This document shows positions 16,242-24,140 of a stretch of DNA of 64,000 nt, piece after piece. The DNA lies in assembly GCA_964549635.1 (NCBI GenBank), contig CAZJVJ010000001.1:186001-250000 (forward strand), written 5' to 3'. Each line of letters starts with the position of its first letter. The stretch's first letter is position 1. A program made the translations under genes and the position numbers. Under the pieces are notes generated by a model. That model did no database searches and was not told the origin of the DNA. It was given only the letters and a program-made list of their open reading frames with translations. Source of the stretch: VGNY01 sp964549635. Its GTDB lineage: Bacteria; Chloroflexota; Dehalococcoidia; GIF9; UBA5629.

Positions 16242-16285
16242 TTAACAAATCCTTAACAAATCCTTAAACCGACCTTAAACATCAC
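16242..16285 (+). promoter_or_regulatory. Pho box: four 11-bp direct repeats
   Basis: Four head-to-tail units: TTAACAAATCC (16242-16252), the same sequence again (16253-16263), TTAAACCGACC (16264-16274) and TTAAACATCAC (16275-16285). The 11-base period and TTAACA core match Bacillus-type PhoP boxes. It lies 25-68 bases before the ATG at 16310, where activators replace a -35 hexamer; TATCCT just downstream could be the -10. Confidence 0.75.
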
Positions 16286-16309
16286 TTGTTATCCTTAATT
16301 CCAGACAGG

Positions 16310-16732
16310 ATGAAAAAGGTGCTATTTGTCTGTGTCCATAATTCAGGCCGAAGCCAGATGGCTGAAGCTTTTTTCAACCATTATGCCATCGGAAAAGCTG
16401 AAGCCATTTCCGCCGGAACCCGACCGGCAAGCCACGTCGACCAGACCGTAGCTACAGCAATGCGAGAAATAGGTATAGACATAAGCTCAAAGCGACCTAA
16501 AATGCTGTTGCCTGAAATGTTAGAAGGTGCTGACAAGATTATAACCATGAATTGCAATGTTGAAGGTGTTTCTTTCGCCAGTCTCGGACTAACTGACGAC
16601 TGGCAATTAGAAGACCCGGAGGGAAAACCTATTGAAAAGGTAAGGAAAATTAGGCATGAAATAGAGGCTGAAGTAAAGCAGTTGCTTATAGAAATGGAGG
16701 TGATATATGAGAAGACAGCGATACAGAAATGA
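16310..16732 (+). CDS. Low-molecular-weight phosphatase/arsenate reductase family protein
   Basis: A 140-residue protein with the LMW-PTP/ArsC fold. The catalytic P-loop C8-V-H-N-S-G-R14 fits C-x5-R, and the late D-D-W-x-x-E-D-P-E-G segment supplies the general acid. Sequence style (V-C-V-H-N-S-G-R-S-Q-M-A-E-A-F) is that of thioredoxin-coupled arsenate reductases. Being the first gene behind the Pho box, it may protect against arsenate imported through the induced phosphate transporter, or act as a phosphatase (inference). ATG 16310 is chosen over an upstream TTG (16286), which would overlap the promoter. Confidence 0.82.
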   Translation: MKKVLFVCVHNSGRSQMAEAFFNHYAIGKAEAISAGTRPASHVDQTVATAMREIGIDISSKRPKMLLPEMLEGADKIITMNCNVEGVSFASLGLTDDWQLEDPEGKPIEKVRKIRHEIEAEVKQLLIEMEVIYEKTAIQK

Positions 16733-16850
16733 GGCGTCGTATCCCTGCAATGATCCCGTTGTAACTCGGCGACCCTCTGGCTACGGCCGCAAAAAGGTAA
16801 ATAAACCTGTGCCCAAGAAACCTGTCCAACTAAAAATGCAGTTGACATAG
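16707..16850 (+). CDS. Small basic protein, 47 residues, in the pho/pst operon
   Basis: A short frame with an excellent ribosome-binding site (GGAGGTGAT, 6 bases before the ATG), overlapping the end of the ArsC-like gene by 26 bases and ending 37 bases before pstS. The product begins MRRQRYRNEASYPCNDP and is rich in Arg, Lys and Pro, with one Cys and no membrane segment, so it would be strongly basic. I recognise no family. Its position inside the Pho-box operon suggests phosphate-regulated expression. The Shine-Dalgarno site and overlap make translation likely; function unknown. Confidence 0.5.
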   Translation: MRRQRYRNEASYPCNDPVVTRRPSGYGRKKVNKPVPKKPVQLKMQLT

Positions 16851-16887
16851 CCTATAATCTGCAAAAAAGGAAAGGAGAGCAAAGAGA

Positions 16888-17700
16888 ATGTATTACAACA
16901 AAAAAGTCTGGTTTTTGATACCCTTAACTTGTTTGATTCTAGCCGGGATGATTTTGAGTGGATGCGGCCAGAAACTGTCAGGAACCATTACCGAAGCCGG
17001 CTCCACGACTGTTCAGCCAGTGGCAGAGAAACTGGCTGCTGCCTTCAAGCGTAAGCACCCAGAGGTCACCATAACTATTCAGGGTGGTGGCTCCAGCGTG
17101 GGTATTAAGGCAGCGGCGGACGGTATTGTAGACATCGGTGCAGCCTCGAGGGAACTCAAGCCCGACGAGCCAAAACTGGTGAAACATCTGCTAGCCCGTG
17201 ATGGTATTGCTATTATTGTTCACCCTAATAACCCCGTTACTGGACTTACCAAGGAACAAGTGATTAAAATATATTCCGGCGAAATTACCAACTGGAACCA
17301 AATCGGTGGCAGTAATGCTGCCATCACCGTGATTTCCCGAGAAGAGGGTTCGGGGACAAGGTCTGCCTTCGAAGAGATGGTGATGGGTAAGACTTTAATA
17401 ACTGCAAAAGCTATTCTCCAACCATCAAACGGCGCCGTTCGCACTGCGGTGTCAGCAACTCCTCTGTCCATTGGCTACGTTTCACTGGGCTCCTTGGATA
17501 AGACGGTTAAGGCTTTGGAAATTAACGGCGTTGCCCCAACCCCAGAAAACTGTAAAAATGGGAAATATCCCATTGTCCGTCCCCTCTACTTTCTAACCAA
17601 GGCAGAGCCGACTGGTCTGGTGAAGGATTTTATAGATTTTTGCCTTGGCCCAGAGGGACAGAAAATAGTTGAACAAGAGGGTTATCTCAGCGCAAAATAG
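16888..17700 (+). CDS. pstS: Phosphate ABC transporter substrate-binding lipoprotein
   Basis: A 270-residue PstS that captures phosphate outside the membrane. A lipoprotein signal peptide ends in L-S-G-C26. The mature part shows G-S-T-T-V-Q-P-V, G-G-G-S-S-V-G, A-S-R-E-L, I-Y-S-G-E-I-T-N-W and S-R-E-E-G-S-G-T-R, the standard phosphate-binding loops. A strong ribosome-binding site (AAAGGAGAG) precedes it. A 15-bp perfect hairpin follows the stop, a common way to keep more pstS than pstCAB message. Confidence 0.96.
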   Translation: MYYNKKVWFLIPLTCLILAGMILSGCGQKLSGTITEAGSTTVQPVAEKLAAAFKRKHPEVTITIQGGGSSVGIKAAADGIVDIGAASRELKPDEPKLVKHLLARDGIAIIVHPNNPVTGLTKEQVIKIYSGEITNWNQIGGSNAAITVISREEGSGTRSAFEEMVMGKTLITAKAILQPSNGAVRTAVSATPLSIGYVSLGSLDKTVKALEINGVAPTPENCKNGKYPIVRPLYFLTKAEPTGLVKDFIDFCLGPEGQKIVEQEGYLSAK

Positions 17701-17746
17701 AAGTTTATCACAGGCTTCTAATAGAAAAAACTTGTTAGCCCAGGCA

Positions 17747-17783
17747 ATCCGAAGTGGGATTTAAGCAGAATCCCACTTCGGAT
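17747..17783 (+). terminator. 15-bp perfect hairpin between pstS and pstC
   Basis: Arms at 17747-17761 and 17769-17783 are exactly complementary, with a 7-base loop (TAAGCAG). No T-run follows directly, so it may act as an RNA stabiliser or partial terminator rather than a full stop. Confidence 0.65.
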
Positions 17784-17820
17784 CAGCCGCTAAATTTATT
17801 TTAAAGCTAGAACCTTGAAA

Positions 17821-18666
17821 ATGTCTCGTCAACTTATAGATATCCTTTCACGGCGAGTAGTTTTTCTAACTGCGCTAGTAGCTATCTTGATTGTCTTTCT
17901 CATCGGTCTCTTCATTCTTCAGCAGGGGTTACCTGCCTTCCGTGCCATCGGTATCTTTAAATTCCTGTTTGGCACCGTCTGGCGACCAGGTATACAGGAG
18001 TTCGGCATCTTGCCTATGATCGTAGGCTCCATATACGTTACCATCGGTGCTTTGTTGCTTTCGGCACCTCTAGGTATAGCCTGTGCCATTTTTTTGGCTG
18101 AAGTTGCCCCATACCAGGTCCGCGGCGTGGTCAGAAATGCCGTAGAGTTACTTGTCGGGATTCCGTCGGTAGTTTATGGACTGGTAGGTATGATTATCAT
18201 CGTCCCGCTTATTAGAGAATTGGGGGGTACCGGCTACAGTGTTTTAGCTGGAATTATTGTACTTACAATAATGGTTTTGCCTACTATTGTCAGTATTAGC
18301 GAGGATAGTTTGCGCGCTGTGCCAACGAGCTATAAGGAGGGCGCCTTGGCCCTGGGGGCAACCAAATGGCAGACAATCTGGTATGTCATGTTACCGGCAG
18401 CACGCTCAGGAATAATGGCTGCAATAATCCTGGCAATGGGCAGGGCTATTGGCGAGACCATGGCGATGATTATGGTTATCGGCAACTCCATTCTCATCCC
18501 GATTTCACCCTTAGACCCGGCTCGCACTTTAACCGGTAATATTGCGGTGGAAATAATGTATGCTGGTGGTTTGCATGAAAATGCCCTTTTTGCCACTGGC
18601 ATCATCCTTTTCCTATTGATTATGGGACTTAACAGTTTAGCTTTTGTTGCCAGGAGACATCAATAA
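17821..18666 (+). CDS. pstC: Phosphate ABC transporter permease
   Basis: A 281-residue inner-membrane permease with about six hydrophobic helices. The coupling loop E-G-A-L-A-L-G-A-T-K-W-Q-T (the EAA motif) touches the ATPase, and G-I-P-S-V-V-Y-G is typical of Pst/phosphonate permeases. With PstA it forms the phosphate channel. ATG 17821 is chosen; a TTG two codons upstream is also in frame. Its stop overlaps the pstA start (TAATG), so translation is coupled. Confidence 0.94.
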   Translation: MSRQLIDILSRRVVFLTALVAILIVFLIGLFILQQGLPAFRAIGIFKFLFGTVWRPGIQEFGILPMIVGSIYVTIGALLLSAPLGIACAIFLAEVAPYQVRGVVRNAVELLVGIPSVVYGLVGMIIIVPLIRELGGTGYSVLAGIIVLTIMVLPTIVSISEDSLRAVPTSYKEGALALGATKWQTIWYVMLPAARSGIMAAIILAMGRAIGETMAMIMVIGNSILIPISPLDPARTLTGNIAVEIMYAGGLHENALFATGIILFLLIMGLNSLAFVARRHQ

Positions 18667-19514
18667 TGAGGCTATCAACCAGGACAACACAGAAGATAGC
18701 CTTTACGGTGGTCTGGCTCGCTGGCATCTTCACTTTGCTAGTTTTGGTAATTATTATCCTTTATGTCTTAGCCCAGGGCATAAGACACTTAAATTGGGAT
18801 TTTCTGGTTACACCACCTGCAGGTGGACTTAGTGGTGAAGGTGGTATTTCATCAGCTATAGTCAGCACTATTTACATTATCGCACTAACAATCGCTATTG
18901 CGGCGCCTCTCGGTCTCGGCGCAGGTATATATTTATCCGAATACGCTACCGATAACTGGATTACTAGGGCAATAAGGTATGGAGTGGAGACCCTGGCCGG
19001 CGTACCGTCAATTATCTTTGGGCTCTTCGGCTTTGCTCTCTTTGTCACTGCCTTACACTTCAACTTCTCAATCCTGTCTGGTGCTCTGACTTTGGCCTGT
19101 CTGGTATTACCAACTTTTATTCGCACTACTGAGGAGGCCATAAAAGCAGTTCCAAATTCATATCGTGATGCTGGACTGGCCCTAGCCGCTACCAAATGGC
19201 AAACAGTGTCCCGAATTGTACTGCCGGTAGCTTTGCCTGGCATAATAACTGCTGTCATACTGTGTGTAGGAAGGGCTGTAGGGGAGACCGCCTGTCTCTA
19301 TGTTACCATGGGAGGCAGCGCCGCAATGCCGACTTCATTCCTCTCTAGCGGCCGTACTTTAGCTCTACATTTATATTATCTGGCCTTGGAAACAAGAGCA
19401 TTGGACAAGGCTATGGCTACTGGTGTAGTCCTGATTATCATCATTCTGGTCATAAATCTGTTAACCAACTGGCTTGCCCAAACCTTTCGTGCTAGAATGT
19501 TAGGTAAGAGGTAG
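18666..19514 (+). CDS. pstA: Phosphate ABC transporter permease
   Basis: A 282-residue partner of PstC with six hydrophobic helices, the G-V-P-S-I-I-F-G-L-F-G element and the coupling loop D-A-G-L-A-L-A-A-T-K-W-Q-T. It starts on the last base of the pstC stop and its own stop is immediately followed by pstB. It has the usual length for PstA without an N-terminal extension. Confidence 0.94.
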   Translation: MRLSTRTTQKIAFTVVWLAGIFTLLVLVIIILYVLAQGIRHLNWDFLVTPPAGGLSGEGGISSAIVSTIYIIALTIAIAAPLGLGAGIYLSEYATDNWITRAIRYGVETLAGVPSIIFGLFGFALFVTALHFNFSILSGALTLACLVLPTFIRTTEEAIKAVPNSYRDAGLALAATKWQTVSRIVLPVALPGIITAVILCVGRAVGETACLYVTMGGSAAMPTSFLSSGRTLALHLYYLALETRALDKAMATGVVLIIIILVINLLTNWLAQTFRARMLGKR

Positions 19515-20273
19515 ATGGACCCGAAGATAACAACAAAGGACCTTGACTTTTTTTACGGCAACAAGCAGGCACTAAACAGGATTAACCTGAACATCAGGGA
19601 ATATTCCATCACTGCCCTCATGGGGCCTTCAGGTTGTGGCAAATCCACTTTCCTCCGCGCTTTAAACCGTATGAATGATACCATACCAAAAAGTCGCATT
19701 AACGGGCAGGTATTGTTGGACGGAGTTGATATTTATGCTCCAGGTATAGACGTTGTTGAAGTACGCAAGAGGGTTGGTATGGTGTTTCAGCAACCTAACC
19801 CCTTGCCCAAATCTATTTTTGAAAACGTGGCTTTTGGGCCCAGGATGCTCGGGATGAATCATAAGATAAAGCTTGCCGATATTGTTGAAAAGAGTCTAAG
19901 GGCAGCAGCCTTGTGGGACGAGGTTAAAGACGATTTGCACAAAAAATCTGGGCTGGACCTTTCCGGAGGTCAGCAACAGCGGCTATGCATTGCCCGCGCG
20001 TTAGCCATAGAGCCAGAGGTCATACTAATGGATGAGCCTTGCTCTGCCCTTGACCCCATAGCCACGATGAAAATCGAAGAGCTGATGCAGGAACTGAAGA
20101 AAAACTACACTATTGTTATTGTTACACATAACATGCAACAGGCAGCGAGGGTGTCTGAATGGACAGGCTTCTTCCTTATGGGAGAGCTGATTGAGTATGG
20201 TAAGACCAGGGACATATTCAGCCGTCCAAAAGACAAAAGGACGGAGGACTATATAACAGGCCGCTTTGGCTAA
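19515..20273 (+). CDS. pstB: Phosphate ABC transporter ATPase
   Basis: A 252-residue ABC ATPase that powers phosphate import. Walker A (G-P-S-G-C-G-K-S), Q-loop (V-F-Q-Q-P-N-P-L-P), signature (L-S-G-G-Q-Q-Q-R), Walker B (V-I-L-M-D-E-P) and H-loop (V-T-H-N-M) are all intact. The segment R-M-N-D-T-I-P-x-x-R near the N-terminus and the long Q-loop insertion are PstB-specific. The start codon follows the pstA stop with no gap. Confidence 0.96.
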   Translation: MDPKITTKDLDFFYGNKQALNRINLNIREYSITALMGPSGCGKSTFLRALNRMNDTIPKSRINGQVLLDGVDIYAPGIDVVEVRKRVGMVFQQPNPLPKSIFENVAFGPRMLGMNHKIKLADIVEKSLRAAALWDEVKDDLHKKSGLDLSGGQQQRLCIARALAIEPEVILMDEPCSALDPIATMKIEELMQELKKNYTIVIVTHNMQQAARVSEWTGFFLMGELIEYGKTRDIFSRPKDKRTEDYITGRFG

Positions 20274-20284
20274 AGGAGGGGACG

Positions 20285-20950
20285 GTGCCTAGAACAAGTT
20301 TTGAGCGTCATCTTCATGAACTTCATGACGAGGTTCTAATTTTGGGCAGCATGGTGGAAAAGGCTATAAGCCGCTCGGTAGAAAGCCTTAAAAAACGAGA
20401 CTTAGAACTGGCAAGGCAGGTAATCGCTGCCGATACTGAGATCGACATGAAGCGCTATGAAATCGAGGACAAGGCTACTGAGCTTATTGTTACACAGCAA
20501 CCTATGGCCGGCGATTTGAGAATCATTATAGCCGTACTAAATATAATAGTTGACCTTGAAAGAATAGGCGACCATGCTGAAGGTATCGCTAAAATCGCGA
20601 TAATGATAGGCGATGAGCCTCCATTGAAACCTCTTATTGATATACCAAGGATGGCAGAAAGAGCCATCGATATGCTTCATAGGAGCCTGGATGCCTTCAT
20701 TAAACATGATGCGCAGACAGCTAGGCAGATTGTCGCTGAGGATGACGAAATCGATGCTCTGTATGACCAGGTCTTTCGAGAATTGCTTATCTTTATGATG
20801 GAAGACCCAAGGACCGTCACTAGGGCGACTCGGCTCATCTGGGTAGCACACAATCTGGAACGCATCGCCGACAGAGTTACTAATATCTGTGAACGAGTTG
20901 TTTTTACTGTAACAGGGAAGATAGAGGAACTAGCAGTTTCTAATTACTGA
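20285..20950 (+). CDS. phoU: Phosphate transport regulator PhoU
   Basis: A 221-residue protein with two repeats of the PhoU three-helix bundle, each with the acidic metal-binding E/D-x-x-x-D pattern (D-L-E-R-I-G-D-H-A-E and N-L-E-R-I-A-D-R-V-T). PhoU restrains PhoR and the Pst transporter when phosphate is plentiful. GTG start with AAAGGAGGGG before it, 11 bases after pstB. It closes the phoBR-pst region; no clear terminator follows. Confidence 0.95.
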   Translation: MPRTSFERHLHELHDEVLILGSMVEKAISRSVESLKKRDLELARQVIAADTEIDMKRYEIEDKATELIVTQQPMAGDLRIIIAVLNIIVDLERIGDHAEGIAKIAIMIGDEPPLKPLIDIPRMAERAIDMLHRSLDAFIKHDAQTARQIVAEDDEIDALYDQVFRELLIFMMEDPRTVTRATRLIWVAHNLERIADRVTNICERVVFTVTGKIEELAVSNY

Positions 20951-21035
20951 TTTACCAACCGTCACATCGTTCAGCTTTAACAAAGGAAGATACCCCTTGC
21001 GCTTCCAATGTTGCGACCTAAAACACTGCCTAGTC

Positions 21036-21044
21036 TGATATAAT
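21036..21044 (+). promoter_or_regulatory. Extended -10 promoter of folC
   Basis: TGA-TATAAT (TATAAT at 21039-21044) lies 9 bases before the ATG, so the folC mRNA would start almost at its start codon. No matching -35 is seen at 16-18 bases. Confidence 0.45.
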
Positions 21045-21053
21045 TAATGCCAA

Positions 21054-22391
21054 ATGGATTTTTCGCAGGCCCAAAACTACGTTCTAAGTTTCACCGACTA
21101 CGAAAAAATCCCGGGCATTGCCTATACATCGGCTAATTATGACCTACGCAGGATGGAAAAACTCCTTCATCCATTGGGGAATCCACACCTGGAGACAAAA
21201 ACAGTCCACATAGCTGGCACGAAGGGCAAAGGGAGTACTGCCGCTATGATTAACCAAGCGCTCCTGGCTGCTGGTTACAAGGTGGGACTGTACACCTCAC
21301 CACATCTCCACACTATAAGAGAACGTATTAGAATCAACAATACCTTCATTCCCGAATCTGAGTTCGCTGCCCTGGTAACGGAACTTAAGCCGATAGCTGA
21401 CGCATTAAATAAAGAATTGACTTATGGTGAGCTAACCACTTTTGAGCTGCTGACGGCTGTTGCCTTTGCCTACTTTAAGAAATACCACGTTGATTTTCAA
21501 ATACTCGAAGTAGGCCTAGGAGGCAGGCTTGATGCCACCAATGTGGCTAAAGGCGATGTGTGCATAATTACATCCATCAGTCTTGACCACACTGATATTT
21601 TAGGTAACACCGTCTCCAAGATAGCCGCAGAGAAGGCAGGCATAATTAAGCCCGGCTGCACAGTGGTCAGTGCCCCGCAAGTTCAGGAGGTAACCGAGGT
21701 TATTGAGCAAGTCTGCCACCAACAAAAGGCAAGATTAATTCAAGTGGGCAAAGATACTACTTTTCGCAAGATAGGTGGTGACATAACTCAGCAAAGGATA
21801 GAAATCCAGAGCAGAAAAGCAATATATAGCCTGACAATTCCACTGCTGGGTGACCACCAGATGGAGAATGCAGCCACGGCTGTGACCGCTTTAGAGGCTT
21901 TAGCATCGCTCGGAACAAGGATTCCTCCAAAGAAAATAGTTCAGGGACTTCGCCAAGTGGCTTGGCCTGGAAGATTTCAGATCCTGCACCGAGAGCCGCT
22001 GGTAATTATCGATGGAGCTCACAATGCCTACTCGATGAGCAAATTGGTCGAAACTGTTAATAAATATCTTAACTATAACAGGTGCTTTATTATTTTCGGG
22101 ACTTCGTGTGATAAGGACATTGTCGGGATGGCACAAGAACTCAAGCCTCTTGGCAACCACATCATCATTACTAGATCTTCCCATTCCAGAGCGGCTCCCA
22201 TACCGACAATAGCAAAAGAGTTTGCCAGACTTGGTACTAAAGTGGAGATAGCCAAAAACGTTTCCGAGGCTCTATCACAGGCTCTATCTATAGCCGAAAA
22301 GACAGACCTTGTATTGGTCACCGGCTCGCTCTTCATTGTAGCTGAAGCACTAGACTATGCACATAAATCGGGGCTTCACACTATTCGCTAG
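21054..22391 (+). CDS. folC: Folylpolyglutamate/dihydrofolate synthase
   Basis: A 445-residue Mur-ligase-like enzyme that adds glutamate to folates. The ATP loop G-T-K-G-K-G-S-T, the Y-T-S-P-H-L segment, E-V-G-L-G-G-R-L-D-A-T-N and S-L-D-H-T-D-I-L-G are diagnostic, and the C-terminal domain starts at W-P-G-R-F-Q. pabB-pabA-pabC at 46-49 kb feed the same pathway, although unlinked. There is no ribosome-binding site and the -10 is 9 bases away, consistent with a leaderless transcript. The end overlaps the convergent SWIM gene by 11 bases. Confidence 0.94.
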   Translation: MDFSQAQNYVLSFTDYEKIPGIAYTSANYDLRRMEKLLHPLGNPHLETKTVHIAGTKGKGSTAAMINQALLAAGYKVGLYTSPHLHTIRERIRINNTFIPESEFAALVTELKPIADALNKELTYGELTTFELLTAVAFAYFKKYHVDFQILEVGLGGRLDATNVAKGDVCIITSISLDHTDILGNTVSKIAAEKAGIIKPGCTVVSAPQVQEVTEVIEQVCHQQKARLIQVGKDTTFRKIGGDITQQRIEIQSRKAIYSLTIPLLGDHQMENAATAVTALEALASLGTRIPPKKIVQGLRQVAWPGRFQILHREPLVIIDGAHNAYSMSKLVETVNKYLNYNRCFIIFGTSCDKDIVGMAQELKPLGNHIIITRSSHSRAAPIPTIAKEFARLGTKVEIAKNVSEALSQALSIAEKTDLVLVTGSLFIVAEALDYAHKSGLHTIR

Positions 22392-22647
22392 AACCCTCAG
22401 AGACAGAAGTGGCCGCATCTTCAGGCAATACCTGTGAAAAAAGGCGTTGTAATGCCATAGTATGGCTGCAAAGTCCTCTCTGGGAAAAGAAATAACATGT
22501 ACAATGCCATTTCCTACTTTTAAAACTAACCGTGTAAGTGTTGTGCTCCCCCCTGAAACTAGCTATGAATTCTGATAGGGTGACACGGTCAGGCTCTCCA
22601 GCATAACGTCTGGCTTTTTCCACTTTTCCGATAAGACTTGAATGCAT
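22381..22647 (-). CDS. SWIM zinc-finger protein
   Basis: An 88-residue protein made almost entirely of a SWIM domain: C49-T-C51, then C60-S-H62 (C-x-C-xn-C-x-H), in W-H-C-T-C-Y-F-F-S-Q-R-G-L-C-S-H. SWIM domains bind zinc and mediate DNA or protein contacts. The tail is acidic and serine-rich. Partner unknown. It converges on folC (11-base overlap) and starts back to back with the tldD region. Confidence 0.82.
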   Translation of the reverse strand: MHSSLIGKVEKARRYAGEPDRVTLSEFIASFRGEHNTYTVSFKSRKWHCTCYFFSQRGLCSHTMALQRLFSQVLPEDAATSVSEGSSE

Positions 22648-22714
22648 CAGAAAACCTCCGCAATAAGTATATTACGCAAGTACAAAAATGTCCACGAACG
22701 CTACGTGTTTCGCC

Positions 22715-22744
22715 TTGCTTCAGACCTCCGTCTCAAGCTACAAT
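22715..22744 (+). promoter_or_regulatory. Promoter of the tldD operon
   Basis: TTGCTT (22715-22720), 18 bases, TACAAT (22739-22744), 35 bases before the tldD ATG. It lies inside a longer open frame and so supports the downstream start. Confidence 0.45.
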
Positions 22745-22778
22745 ACAAGGATTATTCAACATCTTCGAAGGAACAAAA

Positions 22779-24140
22779 ATGCGTGACATGCTTACAGATG
22801 CCTTAAAGGGACACAATGCCGATTACATCGAGATTCGCCTCGAAGAAAGCTATGCGACTCGTCTCGTTTACCGCGGAAGAAGGTTGGAGGAGATAGGTAA
22901 GACATCAAGCATGGGCGGCAATGTGCGAGCTCTCGTCAACGACGGCTGGGGCTTCGTTACCTTCAATAGCACCAGTGCTCTTCGAGATAAAATACAATTA
23001 GCCATAAAACAAGCTCAGTTTATCGGTAGGCAGTCCTTCAAGCTAAGTCAGATCGACCCGATAGTCGATGTGGTAACTCCTGGAAAGAAAAGTGACGCTG
23101 CAACCAACGTTCCATTGGCATCGAAAAAGCTGTTGCTTGACGAGTATAACGACATCATTCTGAGCACACCTAAAATCCAGACAACCAATATCAGCTATCA
23201 CGACAGCCGAAGAAAAATAATCTTCGCCACTTCTGAAGGCACCTATATAGAACAAACCAAGACAGACCTTAACCTGCGCCTGACAGCTATAGCCGCAGCA
23301 GATGGACAGGTTCGGCAAATGGGAATGAGTTTAGGTAGTAGCGGTGACTTTTCAGTCATAGAGGGCCTGCATGAACAGGTAAGGGAAATGGCACAGAGGG
23401 CGGTTAGGTTGCTTTCAGCTCCACCGGCCAAAAGTGGCGAATATACTGTCGTCTTGGACCCAATCCTGGCAGGCGTATTTGTCCATGAAGCCTTCGGGCA
23501 CTTATCCGAGGCAGACCATGTTCATGAAAATAAGCGACTACAGGAGCTAATGGTTCTTGGCAGAAGGTTTGGAGAAAAGCACCTCAATATAGTGGATGGG
23601 GCAGCTGTCCCTGGGCTGCGCGGTAGTTACAAATATGATGATGAAGGAGTCTTAGCAACCAAAACGTACCTCATCCGAGAAGGTATACTTGAAAGCAGAC
23701 TGCACTCTCGAGAAACAGCAGCCAGAATGGGCGAAAAACCTACAGGCAATGCCAGGGCCATCAACTATGGTTTCCCGCCGATAGTCAGGATGACCAACAC
23801 GTACATTGAACCGGGAACGTTGTCTTTTGAAGATATTATCAGTGACATCAAGGAAGGCATCTATGCAAAGGATTGGTATGGCGGCACCACCGCCCTAGAA
23901 ATGTTTACTTTCTCCGCCGCTGAAGCCTATATGATTCGCAATGGCAAGATAGCGGAATTGCTTCAACCTGTGGTGCTCAGCGGCAATGTCTTTGTCACTT
24001 TAGGCAACATAGATGCCATTGGCAATGATTTACAGATGAGCCAGGGTGGGGGGTGTGGCAAAGGCGCACAATCACCTTTGCCAGTGTCCAATGGCGGCCC
24101 ACATATAAGAATCCGCCATTGCCTAGTAGGCGGAGGATAG
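22779..24140 (+). CDS. tldD: Metalloprotease TldD
   Basis: A 453-residue TldD, the catalytic subunit of the TldD/TldE heterodimer that trims unfolded peptides, matures some RiPPs and degrades CcdA antitoxin in E. coli. The zinc motif H236-E-A-F-G-H241 is intact; the end shows Q-G-G-G-C-G-K-G. ATG 22779 is chosen because the domain begins there and a promoter lies just upstream; an in-frame ATG at 22638 would overlap the divergent SWIM gene. tldE follows with no gap. Confidence 0.93.
   Translation: MRDMLTDALKGHNADYIEIRLEESYATRLVYRGRRLEEIGKTSSMGGNVRALVNDGWGFVTFNSTSALRDKIQLAIKQAQFIGRQSFKLSQIDPIVDVVTPGKKSDAATNVPLASKKLLLDEYNDIILSTPKIQTTNISYHDSRRKIIFATSEGTYIEQTKTDLNLRLTAIAAADGQVRQMGMSLGSSGDFSVIEGLHEQVREMAQRAVRLLSAPPAKSGEYTVVLDPILAGVFVHEAFGHLSEADHVHENKRLQELMVLGRRFGEKHLNIVDGAAVPGLRGSYKYDDEGVLATKTYLIREGILESRLHSRETAARMGEKPTGNARAINYGFPPIVRMTNTYIEPGTLSFEDIISDIKEGIYAKDWYGGTTALEMFTFSAAEAYMIRNGKIAELLQPVVLSGNVFVTLGNIDAIGNDLQMSQGGGCGKGAQSPLPVSNGGPHIRIRHCLVGGG

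Noticed and set aside
16842..16858. TTGACA and TATAAT close together before pstS
   Set aside because: Only 5 bases separate them, and they overlap the end of the 47-residue frame; not a working promoter pair.
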